A stretch of 64,000 nt of DNA from Mycolicibacterium sp. P9-64 (GCF_008329605.1 NZ_NPKO01000003.1:682001-746000), one strand, 5' to 3'; counted from the first letter of the stretch, positions 1-8,888 are shown. The notes: generated by a model from the letters alone, not told the origin. Program-made: numbers and translations.

Positions 1-2
1 GA

Positions 3-470
3 AAGTCCGCGCTGCTGAGGGCTATCCAGGTGTGCGCCGCGTTGGACAGCATCGTCGAACTGTCGATTCAGCACGCCACCTCTCGCGTTCAGTTCGGTCG
101 TCCGCTGTCCCGCTTCCAGGCGGTGCAGAACCTGATCTCCGACATCGCGGCAGAGGCCGCCCTGGCCCGGTCGGCCACCGAGGCCGCCCTGGCTTCGGCC
201 GTTCGTCACGGCTGGGTCGGCGACCAGATCGACTTTCACGTGGCAGTGGCGCGTTCCTGTTGCGGCCACGCGGCATCCGTGGTGGTGCGCAACGCTCACC
301 AGGTACATGGGGCCATCGGCACGACCGTCGAACATCGGTTGCACGAATACACCCGCGCCGCGCTGAGCTGGCGCGCGGAATACGGAACGGTGCGCCATTG
401 GGACGACCGGGTCGCCGACGCAGCTCAGCTGGCAGGCCAGGACGGACTGTGGGCACTGATCTCCAACTGA
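3..470 (+). CDS. Acyl-CoA dehydrogenase, C-terminal part (5' end outside window)
   Basis: The frame is open from the first bases, so the gene begins upstream and only about 155 codons are visible. They form the C-terminal helical domain of an acyl-CoA dehydrogenase. The stretch SRVQFGRPLSRFQAVQ is the family's FAD-contacting QFGR and F-Q-x-x-Q region, and HQVHGAIGTT is the glycine loop near the C terminus that also contacts the flavin. The family uses FAD to put a double bond into an acyl-CoA thioester and passes electrons to ETF. The substrate cannot be told from this part. It is followed at 73 bp by genes on the same strand and is probably the upstream member of that catabolic operon. Confidence 0.9.
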   Translation, partial: KSALLRAIQVCAALDSIVELSIQHATSRVQFGRPLSRFQAVQNLISDIAAEAALARSATEAALASAVRHGWVGDQIDFHVAVARSCCGHAASVVVRNAHQVHGAIGTTVEHRLHEYTRAALSWRAEYGTVRHWDDRVADAAQLAGQDGLWALISN

Positions 471-543
471 TGGCGGAAGCTGCGTTCCGCTGACCGGACA
501 ACGCTGGTTTCACCACGGCCACAGCAGAGTTGACTCGCCAGTC

Positions 544-1026
544 ATGAGCAACGAAATCACGCTGTCCGAACTCCAGGAGTTCATCGGACGATTCTGGTAC
601 CACTACGACGAGGCGAACTACCAGGAGATGGCGGCGGGCTTCGCCGAAGACATCCGCTTCATCACTCGCAGCGACTCCGGCGCAAGCCCTTTCGAAGAGC
701 TGATGTCACCGGAGCTTAGCGGCCGCAGCGAGGTCGTCGAGTGGATGATCGAGCATCGTCAGCAGAGCCCATACCCGCTGCGCCACTTCATCAACAACAT
801 CTTCCGGACCGGCACATCGGGCGACGTGACCAGTGCGAGCCTGTACCTCTTCGTCACACAGACAGCCAACTACGTGCCGTTCGGCGTGTCCAGCGGCATC
901 GCCAAGGTTTCCGTCCGCCGCGGCAGCCAGGGCCTGGAGTTCACTGATATGAACGTCGTCCTCGACATCACCGACTCCGTCATCTTGGCCGAACTCGCCA
1001 CCAAATCCGTTACGGCGGATGCCTGA
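544..1026 (+). CDS. SnoaL/NTF2-like protein
   Basis: This 160-residue protein fits the cone-shaped NTF2-like fold. An N-terminal helix pair (FIGRFWYHYDEANYQEMAAGF) precedes a charged acidic segment (EDIRFITRSD), followed by alternating strands typical of SnoaL-like proteins and ring-hydroxylating dioxygenase beta subunits. Such proteins act as isomerases, dehydratases or non-catalytic partners on polycyclic or ring substrates. No catalytic residue can be assigned safely. The ATG at 544 is the only good start. The gene overlaps the next one by 8 bp, which points to translational coupling with the dehydrogenase. A role in steroid-like or terpenoid degradation is inferred from context only. Confidence 0.7.
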   Translation: MSNEITLSELQEFIGRFWYHYDEANYQEMAAGFAEDIRFITRSDSGASPFEELMSPELSGRSEVVEWMIEHRQQSPYPLRHFINNIFRTGTSGDVTSASLYLFVTQTANYVPFGVSSGIAKVSVRRGSQGLEFTDMNVVLDITDSVILAELATKSVTADA

Positions 1027-1891
1027 GCACGTGAATCCCCGCGAAACCTTCGGCGGCGGAGTCGCTGTCATCACCGGAGCGGGCGCCGGAATCGGCGCCG
1101 GCGTGGCGCGCTACGCATCGCGGCTCGGCATGACGGTGGTGATCGTCGACATAGACGGTGACGCCGCAGCGGCGTTGCGGGATGAGTTGTCGGCGAACGG
1201 TGCCCGAGCGATCGATGTGGTCTGCGACGTGCGGGACGCGGTTGCGGTCGCCGACCTGGCCGAGAAGTGTTACCGCGATCTCGGGCCGGTAAGGCTGTTG
1301 GTCAACAACGCAGGTATCGAGCAGTTCGGATACTTGTGGGACACACCGGTCGAGAACTGGAATCGGATCGTCGACGTCAACATCACCGGGGTCTTCAACG
1401 GTGTGCGCGCATTCATGCCCAAGATGATCGCCACCGGCGAACCGACCTGGTTATGGAACATGTCCTCCATCGGCGGTGTCGCGTCGGTGCCCCTGCAGAC
1501 GCCCTACATCATGAGCAAGCACGCCGTACTGGCGCTGACCGAATGCCTGCGACTGGAAGTCGACCTCGCGGGGCACCGCCACATTCACGTTCAGGCGGTT
1601 CTCCCAGGCGCGGTGGTATCGAACATCTTCGATACTGCCGGCGGTGTCGCCGATGGTGACGTTGCGGCGGCAGAATCTCAACGCGAGGCCATGCTGAATA
1701 TCAAGGCCGGTGCGATGGACGCCGTGACCGCGGCCGAGGTCGTGTTCGAACAGTCCGCCGATGACCGGTTCTACCTACTCACTCAGCCGGACTATGTCTC
1801 ATCGGCGATGACCGAACGAGCCGAGATCCTCAGCACCCAGCGCGCCCCACGGCTACGCGCCACGCAGCGCTTCGACCCAGCTGCCCACTGA
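1019..1891 (+). CDS. Short-chain dehydrogenase/reductase
   Basis: This 290-residue classical SDR has the cofactor motif TGAGAGIG near residues 20-27, then NNAG, and the catalytic Ser...Tyr-x3-Lys set in MSSIGGVASV and YIMSKHAV. An acidic residue after the second strand (VIVDIDGD) is the usual mark of NAD(H) preference. Such enzymes interconvert hydroxyl and keto groups. The gene overlaps the upstream SnoaL-like gene by 8 bp. Its stop overlaps the next start by one base (TGATG), so the three genes are almost certainly one operon. The C-terminal 50 residues extend past the core fold and may shape the substrate pocket. Confidence 0.9.
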   Translation: MPEHVNPRETFGGGVAVITGAGAGIGAGVARYASRLGMTVVIVDIDGDAAAALRDELSANGARAIDVVCDVRDAVAVADLAEKCYRDLGPVRLLVNNAGIEQFGYLWDTPVENWNRIVDVNITGVFNGVRAFMPKMIATGEPTWLWNMSSIGGVASVPLQTPYIMSKHAVLALTECLRLEVDLAGHRHIHVQAVLPGAVVSNIFDTAGGVADGDVAAAESQREAMLNIKAGAMDAVTAAEVVFEQSADDRFYLLTQPDYVSSAMTERAEILSTQRAPRLRATQRFDPAAH

Positions 1892-2838
1892 TGCGCCGAC
1901 CTCAACTGGATCCCGATGCCGCGGCGCGCGTGGCCGGATTCGGCCCGATCCCGCCGATGCGTCAACGCGGGCTTGACGCGGTCCGCGGAGGCGTTGAAGC
2001 CATGCCCCATCCGGACTGCATGCCGGCGATGGCCGCAACGGAAGATCACACCATCGCACTCAGCACTCGACGAATACCGATCCGGATCTATCGACCAGTC
2101 GGCGGAGCCGACTCCTCCCCCGCCCTGGTCTACTTCCATGGCGGCGGACTGGTGATGGGTTCGGTGCACTCCTTCGAACCACTGGCCCGGGCACTGGCCG
2201 CCGCCAGTGGGGCCACGGTGCTCTCGGTGGAGTATCGACTGGCTCCTGAAAACCCGCCGCCTGCGCAGTTCGACGATGCCTACACCGCGACATGCTGGGC
2301 CGTCGACAACGCGGCGGACCTCGGGCTGGACGCGACGCGAATCGGAGTCGTCGGCGACAGCGCCGGCGGCACACTGGCCGCGGCGGTATCGCTCGCGGCT
2401 CGAGACCACTCCGGCCCAACGCTTTTCGTACAGGCGCTGCTCTATCCCGGGCTGGACCGCGATATGGGGGCACCGTCGATCGGCCTGCTCGCCGACGCCC
2501 CGATGCTCAGCCGCGACGACATCGACTACATGCACCACCTCACGGATACCCGGGCCGGGTCACCGATCGATGCATATCGGGTACCCGCGTACGCCACCGA
2601 CCTCAGCAATTTGCCGCCGGCGATCGTGGTCACCGGAGAATGCGACCCCATCCGCGACTGGGGTGAACGCTATGCAGTACGGCTGCGCGATGCCGGCGTC
2701 CAGACGACCGTCACCCGCTATCCCGGTGTGTATCACGGATTTCTGATGCGCTCGGATTCCACGGCTCGCGGCAGGCTTGCCATCGCGGAGACCGGGGCGC
2801 TACTTCGCGCAAAATTCAGACACCCACTTGGGTTTTGA
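1891..2838 (+). CDS. Alpha/beta hydrolase, hormone-sensitive-lipase (HSL) family
   Basis: This 315-residue esterase carries the HSL-family oxyanion motif HGGG (in YFHGGGLVMG), the nucleophile elbow GDSAGG and a C-terminal catalytic His in YHGFLM. The aspartate is probably in GECDPIRDWG. Enzymes of this family hydrolyse carboxyl esters or lactones of small to medium acyl substrates. The start shares one base with the upstream stop, so translation is coupled to the SDR gene. In this cluster it could open a lactone or remove an ester made by an oxygenase, but no sequence feature fixes the substrate. It is the last gene before a 114-bp gap. Confidence 0.9.
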   Translation: MRRPQLDPDAAARVAGFGPIPPMRQRGLDAVRGGVEAMPHPDCMPAMAATEDHTIALSTRRIPIRIYRPVGGADSSPALVYFHGGGLVMGSVHSFEPLARALAAASGATVLSVEYRLAPENPPPAQFDDAYTATCWAVDNAADLGLDATRIGVVGDSAGGTLAAAVSLAARDHSGPTLFVQALLYPGLDRDMGAPSIGLLADAPMLSRDDIDYMHHLTDTRAGSPIDAYRVPAYATDLSNLPPAIVVTGECDPIRDWGERYAVRLRDAGVQTTVTRYPGVYHGFLMRSDSTARGRLAIAETGALLRAKFRHPLGF

Positions 2839-2952
2839 CAGCTCATTGTTGTTGTCCCGATCACTGAGCAGGTCCGCTGGCGGCACGTCATCGGGACCGC
2901 ACAATCAATGCACCGAGGCATCACCACGCCCGCTCAAACAGGAGGTAGTCAC

Positions 2953-4038
2953 ATGCTCACAGACGATCGAAGGAAAGCCCTTTCTGACGTCCTGCGTCCT
3001 GCGTCACCGCCACGGGAGCTACACGACGTCTACACACCGGATCAGCTGGAACTCCTCCTCGATGTGGTTCGCAGGGAGGGTCCGTGGAAGTTGATCATCG
3101 CCCAACACTTCGCGTCTCCTGCGGAACTGATGGCGACGTTGAGCGGGGACTTCCCGGAGGGCTTCGAGCCCTCGATGGATCTCTTTCTGACGCCTACGTT
3201 CCGTGGATATCTGGCGAGCTATTCCACCGTGCACTTTCCCGAGCTGCACGACATCTTCTACAACGAGTCATTCTTGAACATGGCCAAGAGCTATTGGCAC
3301 GCTGACTACGCCAAGCCGGAGATGATGTTGTTCAACGTCAACGGACCCTGCGCCAATCGCGATCCGGGCCACTTGGACGCACCGAGCTTCCGCGGAGTGC
3401 GGCACGAGAATGCACCCACCTGGTTGACCAGCGTGATGGCAAAGTCGAACTTGTTCCGCGATTACATGGTCAAGGCCGCACAAGTCATCACCTGGTTCTG
3501 TCATGACGAGAAGAGCGGCTTCACGTACTGGCCGGATGGCCCGCTCGGGGCCCCGGAACGTGTCATGCCCCCGACGTACAACCGTGGCGTCCTCGTGCAG
3601 AACGAGATGCTGATGCACCGCGGCGAAGCCAACGGCCCCCTCGAGCAGCAGTTGCCGGCCGGTTTGGCGTTCGATACCCTCTTTTCCGGCGACGACACGG
3701 ACCGCCACCACTGGGTGCTGAAGACCGGCGACGACGTCATCGCCCGGCACCACACAGATGAACTGCGCTTCCTGGTGCATTGGTCGGCAGAGGTGTTCAG
3801 CGACTTCGATGAGCTGAAGAAGAGCATGGACCACACTGACGATCTCACGATTGAGCGTGCGATCGACGTTCTGGTGAAGGACGTTCGGTCACAAGGGATC
3901 AAGCTGAAGATGCCGGACAATCCGTTGCACGATCCGGAGTTCATCCGGACCGTGAACGCGGCTTACGACCTGGGCGGTCCGGCCTGGTATCCGGACGAGG
4001 CTCAGCTGTCGCCGTTTGTGATGGCCGCTCGTGGATAG
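2953..4038 (+). CDS. Putative Fe(II)/2-oxoglutarate-type oxygenase of unknown substrate
   Basis: This 361-residue protein starts at the ATG at 2953, preceded by a strong GGAGG at 2941-2945. I do not recognise a named family, but the layout fits a jelly-roll Fe(II)/2-oxoglutarate enzyme. A His-x-Asp pair lies at H140/D142 (PGHLDAPSF). A distal His at H222 sits in LMHRGEANGP, which resembles the H-x4-N segment of phytanoyl-CoA-dioxygenase-like proteins. R272 follows in DELRFLVHW and could bind the co-substrate. The N- and C-terminal thirds look unlike standard PhyH proteins. The stop overlaps the following SDR start by 8 bp. The metal assignment is inference; that this is a real gene is clear. 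Confidence 0.6.
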   Translation: MLTDDRRKALSDVLRPASPPRELHDVYTPDQLELLLDVVRREGPWKLIIAQHFASPAELMATLSGDFPEGFEPSMDLFLTPTFRGYLASYSTVHFPELHDIFYNESFLNMAKSYWHADYAKPEMMLFNVNGPCANRDPGHLDAPSFRGVRHENAPTWLTSVMAKSNLFRDYMVKAAQVITWFCHDEKSGFTYWPDGPLGAPERVMPPTYNRGVLVQNEMLMHRGEANGPLEQQLPAGLAFDTLFSGDDTDRHHWVLKTGDDVIARHHTDELRFLVHWSAEVFSDFDELKKSMDHTDDLTIERAIDVLVKDVRSQGIKLKMPDNPLHDPEFIRTVNAAYDLGGPAWYPDEAQLSPFVMAARG

Positions 4039-4813
4039 GTTCTCGGATCGTCGAATCATCGTCACCGGCGCGGGTTCTGGTATCGGACAGGCCACGGTGC
4101 ACCGGCTACTCCACGAGGGTGGCAGCGTGGTGGCTTGTGATGTCTCTGCCAGCGGTCTCGCTGGCACCACGGCGGAGGCAGAGCAAGTCGGGGCCGGCGA
4201 CCGACTCACGACCGCTGTTCTCGATATCTCCGACGAGGCCGCCGTGGCTTCGACGGTGGATGCGGCCGTCGCACGGCTCGGCGGCCTCGACGTCCTGGTC
4301 AATGCGGCCGCGATTCAGCGCTGCGCGCACACGCACGAGCACACGCTCGACGACTGGAACACCATCCTTGCGGTCAATCTGACCGGTACATTCCTGATGA
4401 CCAGGCGGGCGCTGCCCGCGCTGTGCGACTCCGGTCGTGGTGTGGTCGTGAACTTCACGTCGACCTCCGCAACCTTTGCCCACCCGTACATGTCGGCCTA
4501 TGCCGCAAGCAAGGGCGGCATACTCGCGTTCACGCACTGCCTGGCCCTCGAGTACGCCCATCGAGGTCTGCGCGCCATCAACATTCAGCCTGGCGGGGTG
4601 TCCACTGCCCTTGCGTTGAGCACCTTGGACAAGATGCCGCAGGACTACGACCTAGGGCTGTGGGCCAAGCAGACACCCATCCTGCGGCAGGCCGACGGCA
4701 GCGTTCTGGGCGAACCGGCCCATGTGGCATCGGTGATCGCCATGGCCGCTTCCGATGATGGCGCATTCATCACCGGTACCGAGATCCGGATCGATGGTGG
4801 AGCGCACGCCTGA
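4031..4813 (+). CDS. Short-chain dehydrogenase/reductase
   Basis: This 260-residue classical SDR has TGAGSGIG at residues 11-18, an acidic ACDVSAS after the second strand (NAD preference), an NAAA variant of the NNAG motif, and YAASKGG as the Tyr-x3-Lys motif. The C-terminal FITGTEIRIDGGAHA is the standard end of the family. It starts at a GTG inside the end of the preceding putative oxygenase gene (8-bp overlap). The two proteins are therefore probably made together and may hydroxylate and then oxidise the same substrate. A long inverted repeat follows the stop, closing the rightward transcription unit. Confidence 0.9.
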   Translation: MDRFSDRRIIVTGAGSGIGQATVHRLLHEGGSVVACDVSASGLAGTTAEAEQVGAGDRLTTAVLDISDEAAVASTVDAAVARLGGLDVLVNAAAIQRCAHTHEHTLDDWNTILAVNLTGTFLMTRRALPALCDSGRGVVVNFTSTSATFAHPYMSAYAASKGGILAFTHCLALEYAHRGLRAINIQPGGVSTALALSTLDKMPQDYDLGLWAKQTPILRQADGSVLGEPAHVASVIAMAASDDGAFITGTEIRIDGGAHA

Positions 4814-4822
4814 TTCCACCGC

Positions 4823-4869
4823 AAAACACATGATGCGCCCGGCCGAAAGCCTGGCGCATCATGTGTTTT
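4823..4869. terminator. Bidirectional intrinsic terminator
   Basis: A perfect 17-bp inverted repeat has its left arm at 4823-4839 (starting AAAACACATG) and its right arm at 4853-4869 (ending CATGTGTTTT). The 13-base loop can extend the stem by three more pairs around CGAAA. It begins with four A and ends with four T, so it can work in both directions. It lies exactly between the convergent SDR gene (ending at 4813) and the minus-strand cysteine protein gene (ending at 4878). Confidence 0.9.
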
Positions 4870-4877
4870 GACGCCTA

Positions 4878-5168
4878 TCAGTGCACGGGTTGTGCCATCT
4901 CGTCGACCACCGGCAATCTGCCGCAGCGTGCTTCGTTCTCGATCGATTCATCCATATACGAACAGGCGATCAGCAATCCTCTGCTCCCGTGGGCGGACAA
5001 CGCATCGGCGTTGCGTCGTTGCCAGCACCGCGCGACGGCGTCTGCCGTCCACTGCACACTCGTTTGCTGCCAACTACCCTTGCGCGCCAACACTTCTGCA
5101 CCACACGTTCGACAATTCACCGGTGTCATCGCCAATTCGGCCAGCCGATTGTCGGGCCGCACGCTCAA
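4878..5168 (-). CDS. Small cysteine-containing protein coupled to a Rieske oxygenase
   Basis: This is a 96-residue protein that starts at TTG, four bases inside the end of the Rieske oxygenase gene (TTGA overlap). It has a CxxC pair (NCRTCGAEV), a W-rich segment (WQQTSVQWTADAVARCW), further cysteines, and a conserved-looking GRLPVVDE end. I recall similar small proteins next to Rieske oxygenases in other actinobacteria, without a settled function. It is too short for a complete ferredoxin and lacks a four-cysteine Fe-S motif with normal spacing. It may be a metal-binding helper, an electron-transfer accessory or an assembly factor for the oxygenase. That it is real is supported by the overlap and by clean termination just before the terminator. 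Confidence 0.65.
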   Translation of the reverse strand: MSVRPDNRLAELAMTPVNCRTCGAEVLARKGSWQQTSVQWTADAVARCWQRRNADALSAHGSRGLLIACSYMDESIENEARCGRLPVVDEMAQPVH

Positions 5169-6304
5169 CCCGCGCTCGTGGTCGTCGTCGACCGCGCGGC
5201 CACGATCTCCTCGACCTCTCTCGACCAGATTCCGTTGGGCCGAGTCGTGTCGATTTCGGACTCGAAGCGGTCGACCATGTCGGGGGTGACCTCGTCGACG
5301 TCGACGTAGAACTGCTCATACCAGCGCCGCAACTGGTAAATGGGGCCATCCTCTTCGCAGAGCAGTGGATTGTCGATGCGCGCCTTGTTCTTCCAGATCA
5401 CCACGTCCTGCTCGAAACCCATCTTCACGAAATCGCCCAATTCGATCGCCGCCTGGGTGGCCATCTCGTCGGACAGACCGGCCGCCTTCTTCACGATGAT
5501 CCCGTACTGCAGCACGAACGAGTGCTCATCGATCGGGTAGTGGCAGTTGATCAGCACCGTGTGCTGATCGCCCTCTTCGTAGTGGTATGTCAGGTCGTCG
5601 ATCATGAAGGAGGGTCCCCAATACGATGCGACCGAGCTTGAACCCAGCGTGCTAGTAACATCTTTGAGGTCTGCCCGGACCCCAGTGCTCATGTATTGCG
5701 TTGCCACGTGGCCCTCGAAGATGTTCTTGAAATGGGTCGGCAACGATCCGTGGATGTAGAAGAAGTGCGCCATGTCGACGACGTTGTCCACCACTTCGCG
5801 ACAGTTGGTATTGACCACCGTGCTGTACCAGTGCCAATCCGTCCACTCGTCGCTGCTCGCGCCCTCGATGCGCGGAATGGTTACCTCGGCGGGCGGCGAC
5901 TTCCGCTCCGGGTCATTCCACACGAACAACAGGCCATCCTGTTCCAGCGTCGTCCAGGTGGCGGTACGCGCCAGTCGCGGCACCCGCTTGCTATACGGAA
6001 CCGCCTTGCATCGGCCGTCACCGCCCCAGCGCCAGTCATGGAACGGGCAGGCGATTTCGTTACCCTTGACCTGGCCCTGGCTCAGGTCCCCGCCCATATG
6101 CCGGCAATAGCCGTCCAGGACGTTGACTTTGCCGTCTTCACCGCGGAAGACCACCAGCTTCTGGCCGAACGCCTTGATCGCGTGCGGCATGCCGTCACCG
6201 AGGTCTTTGATCAATCCCAGGCAGTGCCATCCGCGGGCGAACCTGGTGGGGACTTCTCCGGCTTCGATGAGCCGCACTTCTGCACTGGCGGGCTGTAACG
6301 TCAT
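5165..6304 (-). CDS. Rieske non-heme iron oxygenase, KshA (3-ketosteroid 9-alpha-hydroxylase oxygenase) family
   Basis: This 379-residue protein has a Rieske [2Fe-2S] domain with ligands C67, H69, C86 and H89 (YCRHMGG...CPFHDW). The catalytic domain has mononuclear iron ligands H180 and H185 in DMAHFFYIHG, and D177 is placed to bridge electrons between neighbouring subunits. Length and spacing match KshA, which hydroxylates C9 of 3-ketosteroids and receives electrons from the reductase KshB. No reductase lies nearby. Mycobacteria and rhodococci often carry several KshA paralogues with different steroid or sterol-side-chain preference, so the exact substrate is open. It is transcribed leftward with the 96-residue cysteine protein and diverges from the KstD-like gene, in keeping with joint ring attack. 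Confidence 0.88.
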   Translation of the reverse strand: MTLQPASAEVRLIEAGEVPTRFARGWHCLGLIKDLGDGMPHAIKAFGQKLVVFRGEDGKVNVLDGYCRHMGGDLSQGQVKGNEIACPFHDWRWGGDGRCKAVPYSKRVPRLARTATWTTLEQDGLLFVWNDPERKSPPAEVTIPRIEGASSDEWTDWHWYSTVVNTNCREVVDNVVDMAHFFYIHGSLPTHFKNIFEGHVATQYMSTGVRADLKDVTSTLGSSSVASYWGPSFMIDDLTYHYEEGDQHTVLINCHYPIDEHSFVLQYGIIVKKAAGLSDEMATQAAIELGDFVKMGFEQDVVIWKNKARIDNPLLCEEDGPIYQLRRWYEQFYVDVDEVTPDMVDRFESEIDTTRPNGIWSREVEEIVAARSTTTTSAG

Positions 6305-6404
6305 GCAGCCGTTCTAACAGCGCCCGCAGGGTACGAGCACGAGTTGTTCCGCTGATCAGGACATGGGATGCCGCGTTGCCGGCCAACAACTTAACGTCGC
6401 CGTC

Positions 6405-8108
6405 GTGACGACTGCGCTTTCGACGACGATTCCAGCAGGGCTGCCCATCCGTGACGTGACGGTGGATCTGCTGGTGGTCGGCTCCGGCACCGGACTGGCC
6501 GCGGCGCTGGCCGCCCATGACCGGGGGCTGACGGTGCTGATCATCGAGAAAGCGCCAACTGTCGGCGGCTCGACTGCCCGGTCCGGTGGCGCGTTGTGGC
6601 TGCCCGCCAGCACCGTGCTGGACCGCGATGGGGGCGGCGATACCGTCGAACGCGCACGAACCTACCTCGACGCCGTCGTCGGCGGCACGGCACCGGCAGA
6701 GCGCTCGGCGGCCTTCCTTGCCAACGTCAATGCCACTGTGGATCTGCTGCGCCGGATGACGCCGATGAAATTGTTCTGGGCCAAGGGCTATGCCGACTAC
6801 CACCCTGAGTCGGCCGGCGGTAGCGCGACGGGCCGGACGTGCGAGTGCCGCCCGTTCGACCTCGAAGTGCTCGGCGAATACCGGGACCGGTTGCAGCCCG
6901 GACTCCTGGAAGTGGACTTCCCGATGCCTGCCACGGGTGCCGATTACAAGTGGCTCAACCTGGTGGCACGCCTGCCCCGTAGGGGTCTACCCATCGTCGT
7001 CAAGCGCTTGTGTCAGGGTCTCGTCGGACTGCTACTGGGCCGTCACTACACGGCTGGTGGGCAAGCGCTGGCCGCCGGGCTCTTTTCCGGCGTCTTGACG
7101 GCGGGTATCCCGATCTGGACCTCCAGCCGCCTCTCACGACTGATCACCGTGGACGACCGTGTCACCGGTGCCGTCGTCGACGTTGCAGGAGTCGGAGTCG
7201 CAGTCACCGCCCGGCGGGGCGTCGTCTTGGCAGCCGGCGGCTTCGACCACAACATGGACATGCGATGGAAGTTCCAGTCGGAGAGCCTCGCCGAGAACCA
7301 GAGCTTGGGCGCCCAAACCAATACCGGAGACGCCATCCAGATTGCGCAGGAAAGCGGCGCTGCAACAGATTTGATGGATCAGTCGTGGTGGTTCCCCGCC
7401 GTGGCACCCCTGCCCGGCGGCGAGCCGGCGGTGCTGCTGGCCGAGCGCTCCCTTCCCGGGTCCTTGATCGTCGACCACACCGGCCGCCGCTTCGTGAACG
7501 AGGCCGCGGACTACATGTCCTTCGGGCAGTGTCTGCTGAGTCGGGAACGTGCGGGGGACGCGATCGAGACGATGTGGATGGTCTTCGACCAGAAATATCG
7601 CAACAGCTACGTGTTCGCCGCCGAGCTGTATCCCCGGATGCCGATCCCGAAGGCATGGTACGAAGCCGGCATCGCTCATCGCGCCGACAGCTTTCACGAA
7701 CTCGCCTCCAAGATGGGGGTCGACCGACATGACTTCGAATCGACGATGCGCTCCTACAATGAAAGTTCGAGCGCAGGAATTGATTTCGAGTTTGGCCGCG
7801 GCGCCAGTGCCTACGACCGCTACTACGGCGACCCCACCGTCACACCCAATCCGAACCTGCGCCCGCTGGAGCGTGGACCCTTCTACGCCGTGAAGACGGT
7901 TCTCAGCGACCTCGGCACATGCGGCGGGCTGCGGACCGACGGTCGGGCCCGGGTGCTCGGCCAGGACGGCGAGGCAATTCCAGGGCTGTATGCCATTGGC
8001 AATACCGCCGCCAATGCGTTCGGAGCGACCTACCCCGGTGCCGGAGCCACTATCGCGCAGGGCTTGGTGTACGGCTACATCGCCGCGCATGATGCTGCCG
8101 CCGGCTGA
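6405..8108 (+). CDS. FAD-dependent 3-ketosteroid-delta1-dehydrogenase-like (KstD) flavoprotein
   Basis: This is a 567-residue protein if it begins at the GTG at 6405. An in-frame ATG at 6363 would add 14 residues, and neither start has a convincing ribosome site. The N terminus has the FAD motif VVGSGTGLAAA and the glycine-rich SGGALW. The C-terminal TYPGAGATIAQG carries a Tyr-x-Gly-x-Gly unit matching the catalytic Tyr and the backbone glycine that polarise the 3-keto group in KstD enzymes. The reaction would be C1-C2 desaturation of a 3-ketosteroid or a similar ring ketone. It diverges from the KshA-like gene. Together the two activities would break open ring B of a steroid nucleus. Confidence 0.85.
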   Translation: MTTALSTTIPAGLPIRDVTVDLLVVGSGTGLAAALAAHDRGLTVLIIEKAPTVGGSTARSGGALWLPASTVLDRDGGGDTVERARTYLDAVVGGTAPAERSAAFLANVNATVDLLRRMTPMKLFWAKGYADYHPESAGGSATGRTCECRPFDLEVLGEYRDRLQPGLLEVDFPMPATGADYKWLNLVARLPRRGLPIVVKRLCQGLVGLLLGRHYTAGGQALAAGLFSGVLTAGIPIWTSSRLSRLITVDDRVTGAVVDVAGVGVAVTARRGVVLAAGGFDHNMDMRWKFQSESLAENQSLGAQTNTGDAIQIAQESGAATDLMDQSWWFPAVAPLPGGEPAVLLAERSLPGSLIVDHTGRRFVNEAADYMSFGQCLLSRERAGDAIETMWMVFDQKYRNSYVFAAELYPRMPIPKAWYEAGIAHRADSFHELASKMGVDRHDFESTMRSYNESSSAGIDFEFGRGASAYDRYYGDPTVTPNPNLRPLERGPFYAVKTVLSDLGTCGGLRTDGRARVLGQDGEAIPGLYAIGNTAANAFGATYPGAGATIAQGLVYGYIAAHDAAAG

Positions 8109-8123
8109 GCCCGGCGGTCAGGC

Positions 8124-8789
8124 TCACTCATCGGCGTCGGCCTGCTTCTCGACCTCGTGCCAGATCTCTCGGGCGGGCCAGGGTGCTGTCTGGTCGTCGA
8201 GCTTGGCGGCATGGAACACCGCTTCCGCTTCGTCCAGCTCTTTGATCATCTTCAACGCCAATTCACGTTCGTTGGCGTAGTAGCGCTCCGCCCACTGCAA
8301 TGCCAAGTGGGCATAGGCCCAGGCGGGCTCCACCTTTGACCACTTGGCGTCCTTGGCTGCCTGCCGGTGCATCTCCTCGGCGTAATTGACGTGCTCTTGC
8401 AGCAACTCCCGCAGCTGGCTCGGGTTCGTCAGGTGCCCGAAGGTCACCCGCAGCAGCGCATTGTGTTTCAACGTCGGGGGCTCGACGGGCGCTTCGTTCA
8501 CCCACGCCGTGGCGGCCTCGTTGCCCGCGTCGGTGATCTTGTACAGCCTGCGACTGCGGGCGCCGGTGCCGGCTTCCACCCGGGAGGTCACCAGCCCGAG
8601 CCGCTCGAGCTTCTTCAGATCGGAATAGATCTGACTGTATGCGGGGCTTCCGTAGAAGTACCGCAAGCTCCAGTCGATCCATTTGCGGAGGTCGTAACCG
8701 GACAGCTCCTGGTTGTACGTGAGCATGCCCAGTAACGCCCAACTGGTTGCAGCAAGGATCGGTTTGTCCGTGCTCGCGGCGTCACTCAT
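8124..8789 (-). CDS. PadR-family transcriptional regulator
   Basis: This 221-residue protein has an N-terminal winged helix (SWALLGMLTYNQELSGYDLRKW...YSQIYSDLKKLERLGLVTSR), the hallmark of PadR. A C-terminal helical, probably dimerising domain follows, rich in charged residues (EEMHRQAAKDAKW). PadR proteins are usually repressors released by phenolic or other hydrophobic ligands. It is convergent with the KstD-like gene and divergent from the flavin reductase gene. The 99-bp gap on its promoter side is the likely place for control of itself and of the reductase-thioesterase-dehydrogenase operon. I could not identify an operator with confidence. Confidence 0.88.
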   Translation of the reverse strand: MSDAASTDKPILAATSWALLGMLTYNQELSGYDLRKWIDWSLRYFYGSPAYSQIYSDLKKLERLGLVTSRVEAGTGARSRRLYKITDAGNEAATAWVNEAPVEPPTLKHNALLRVTFGHLTNPSQLRELLQEHVNYAEEMHRQAAKDAKWSKVEPAWAYAHLALQWAERYYANERELALKMIKELDEAEAVFHAAKLDDQTAPWPAREIWHEVEKQADADE

Positions 8790-8888
8790 TTGGAGAGGTT
8801 AACAATTGCCGGGTGTGCCGCGGACAATCATCGCCGCTGGCCGGGACATCGGGTTGTCCCCGGCTACCAGCGCCCCGAAGCTGATTGC

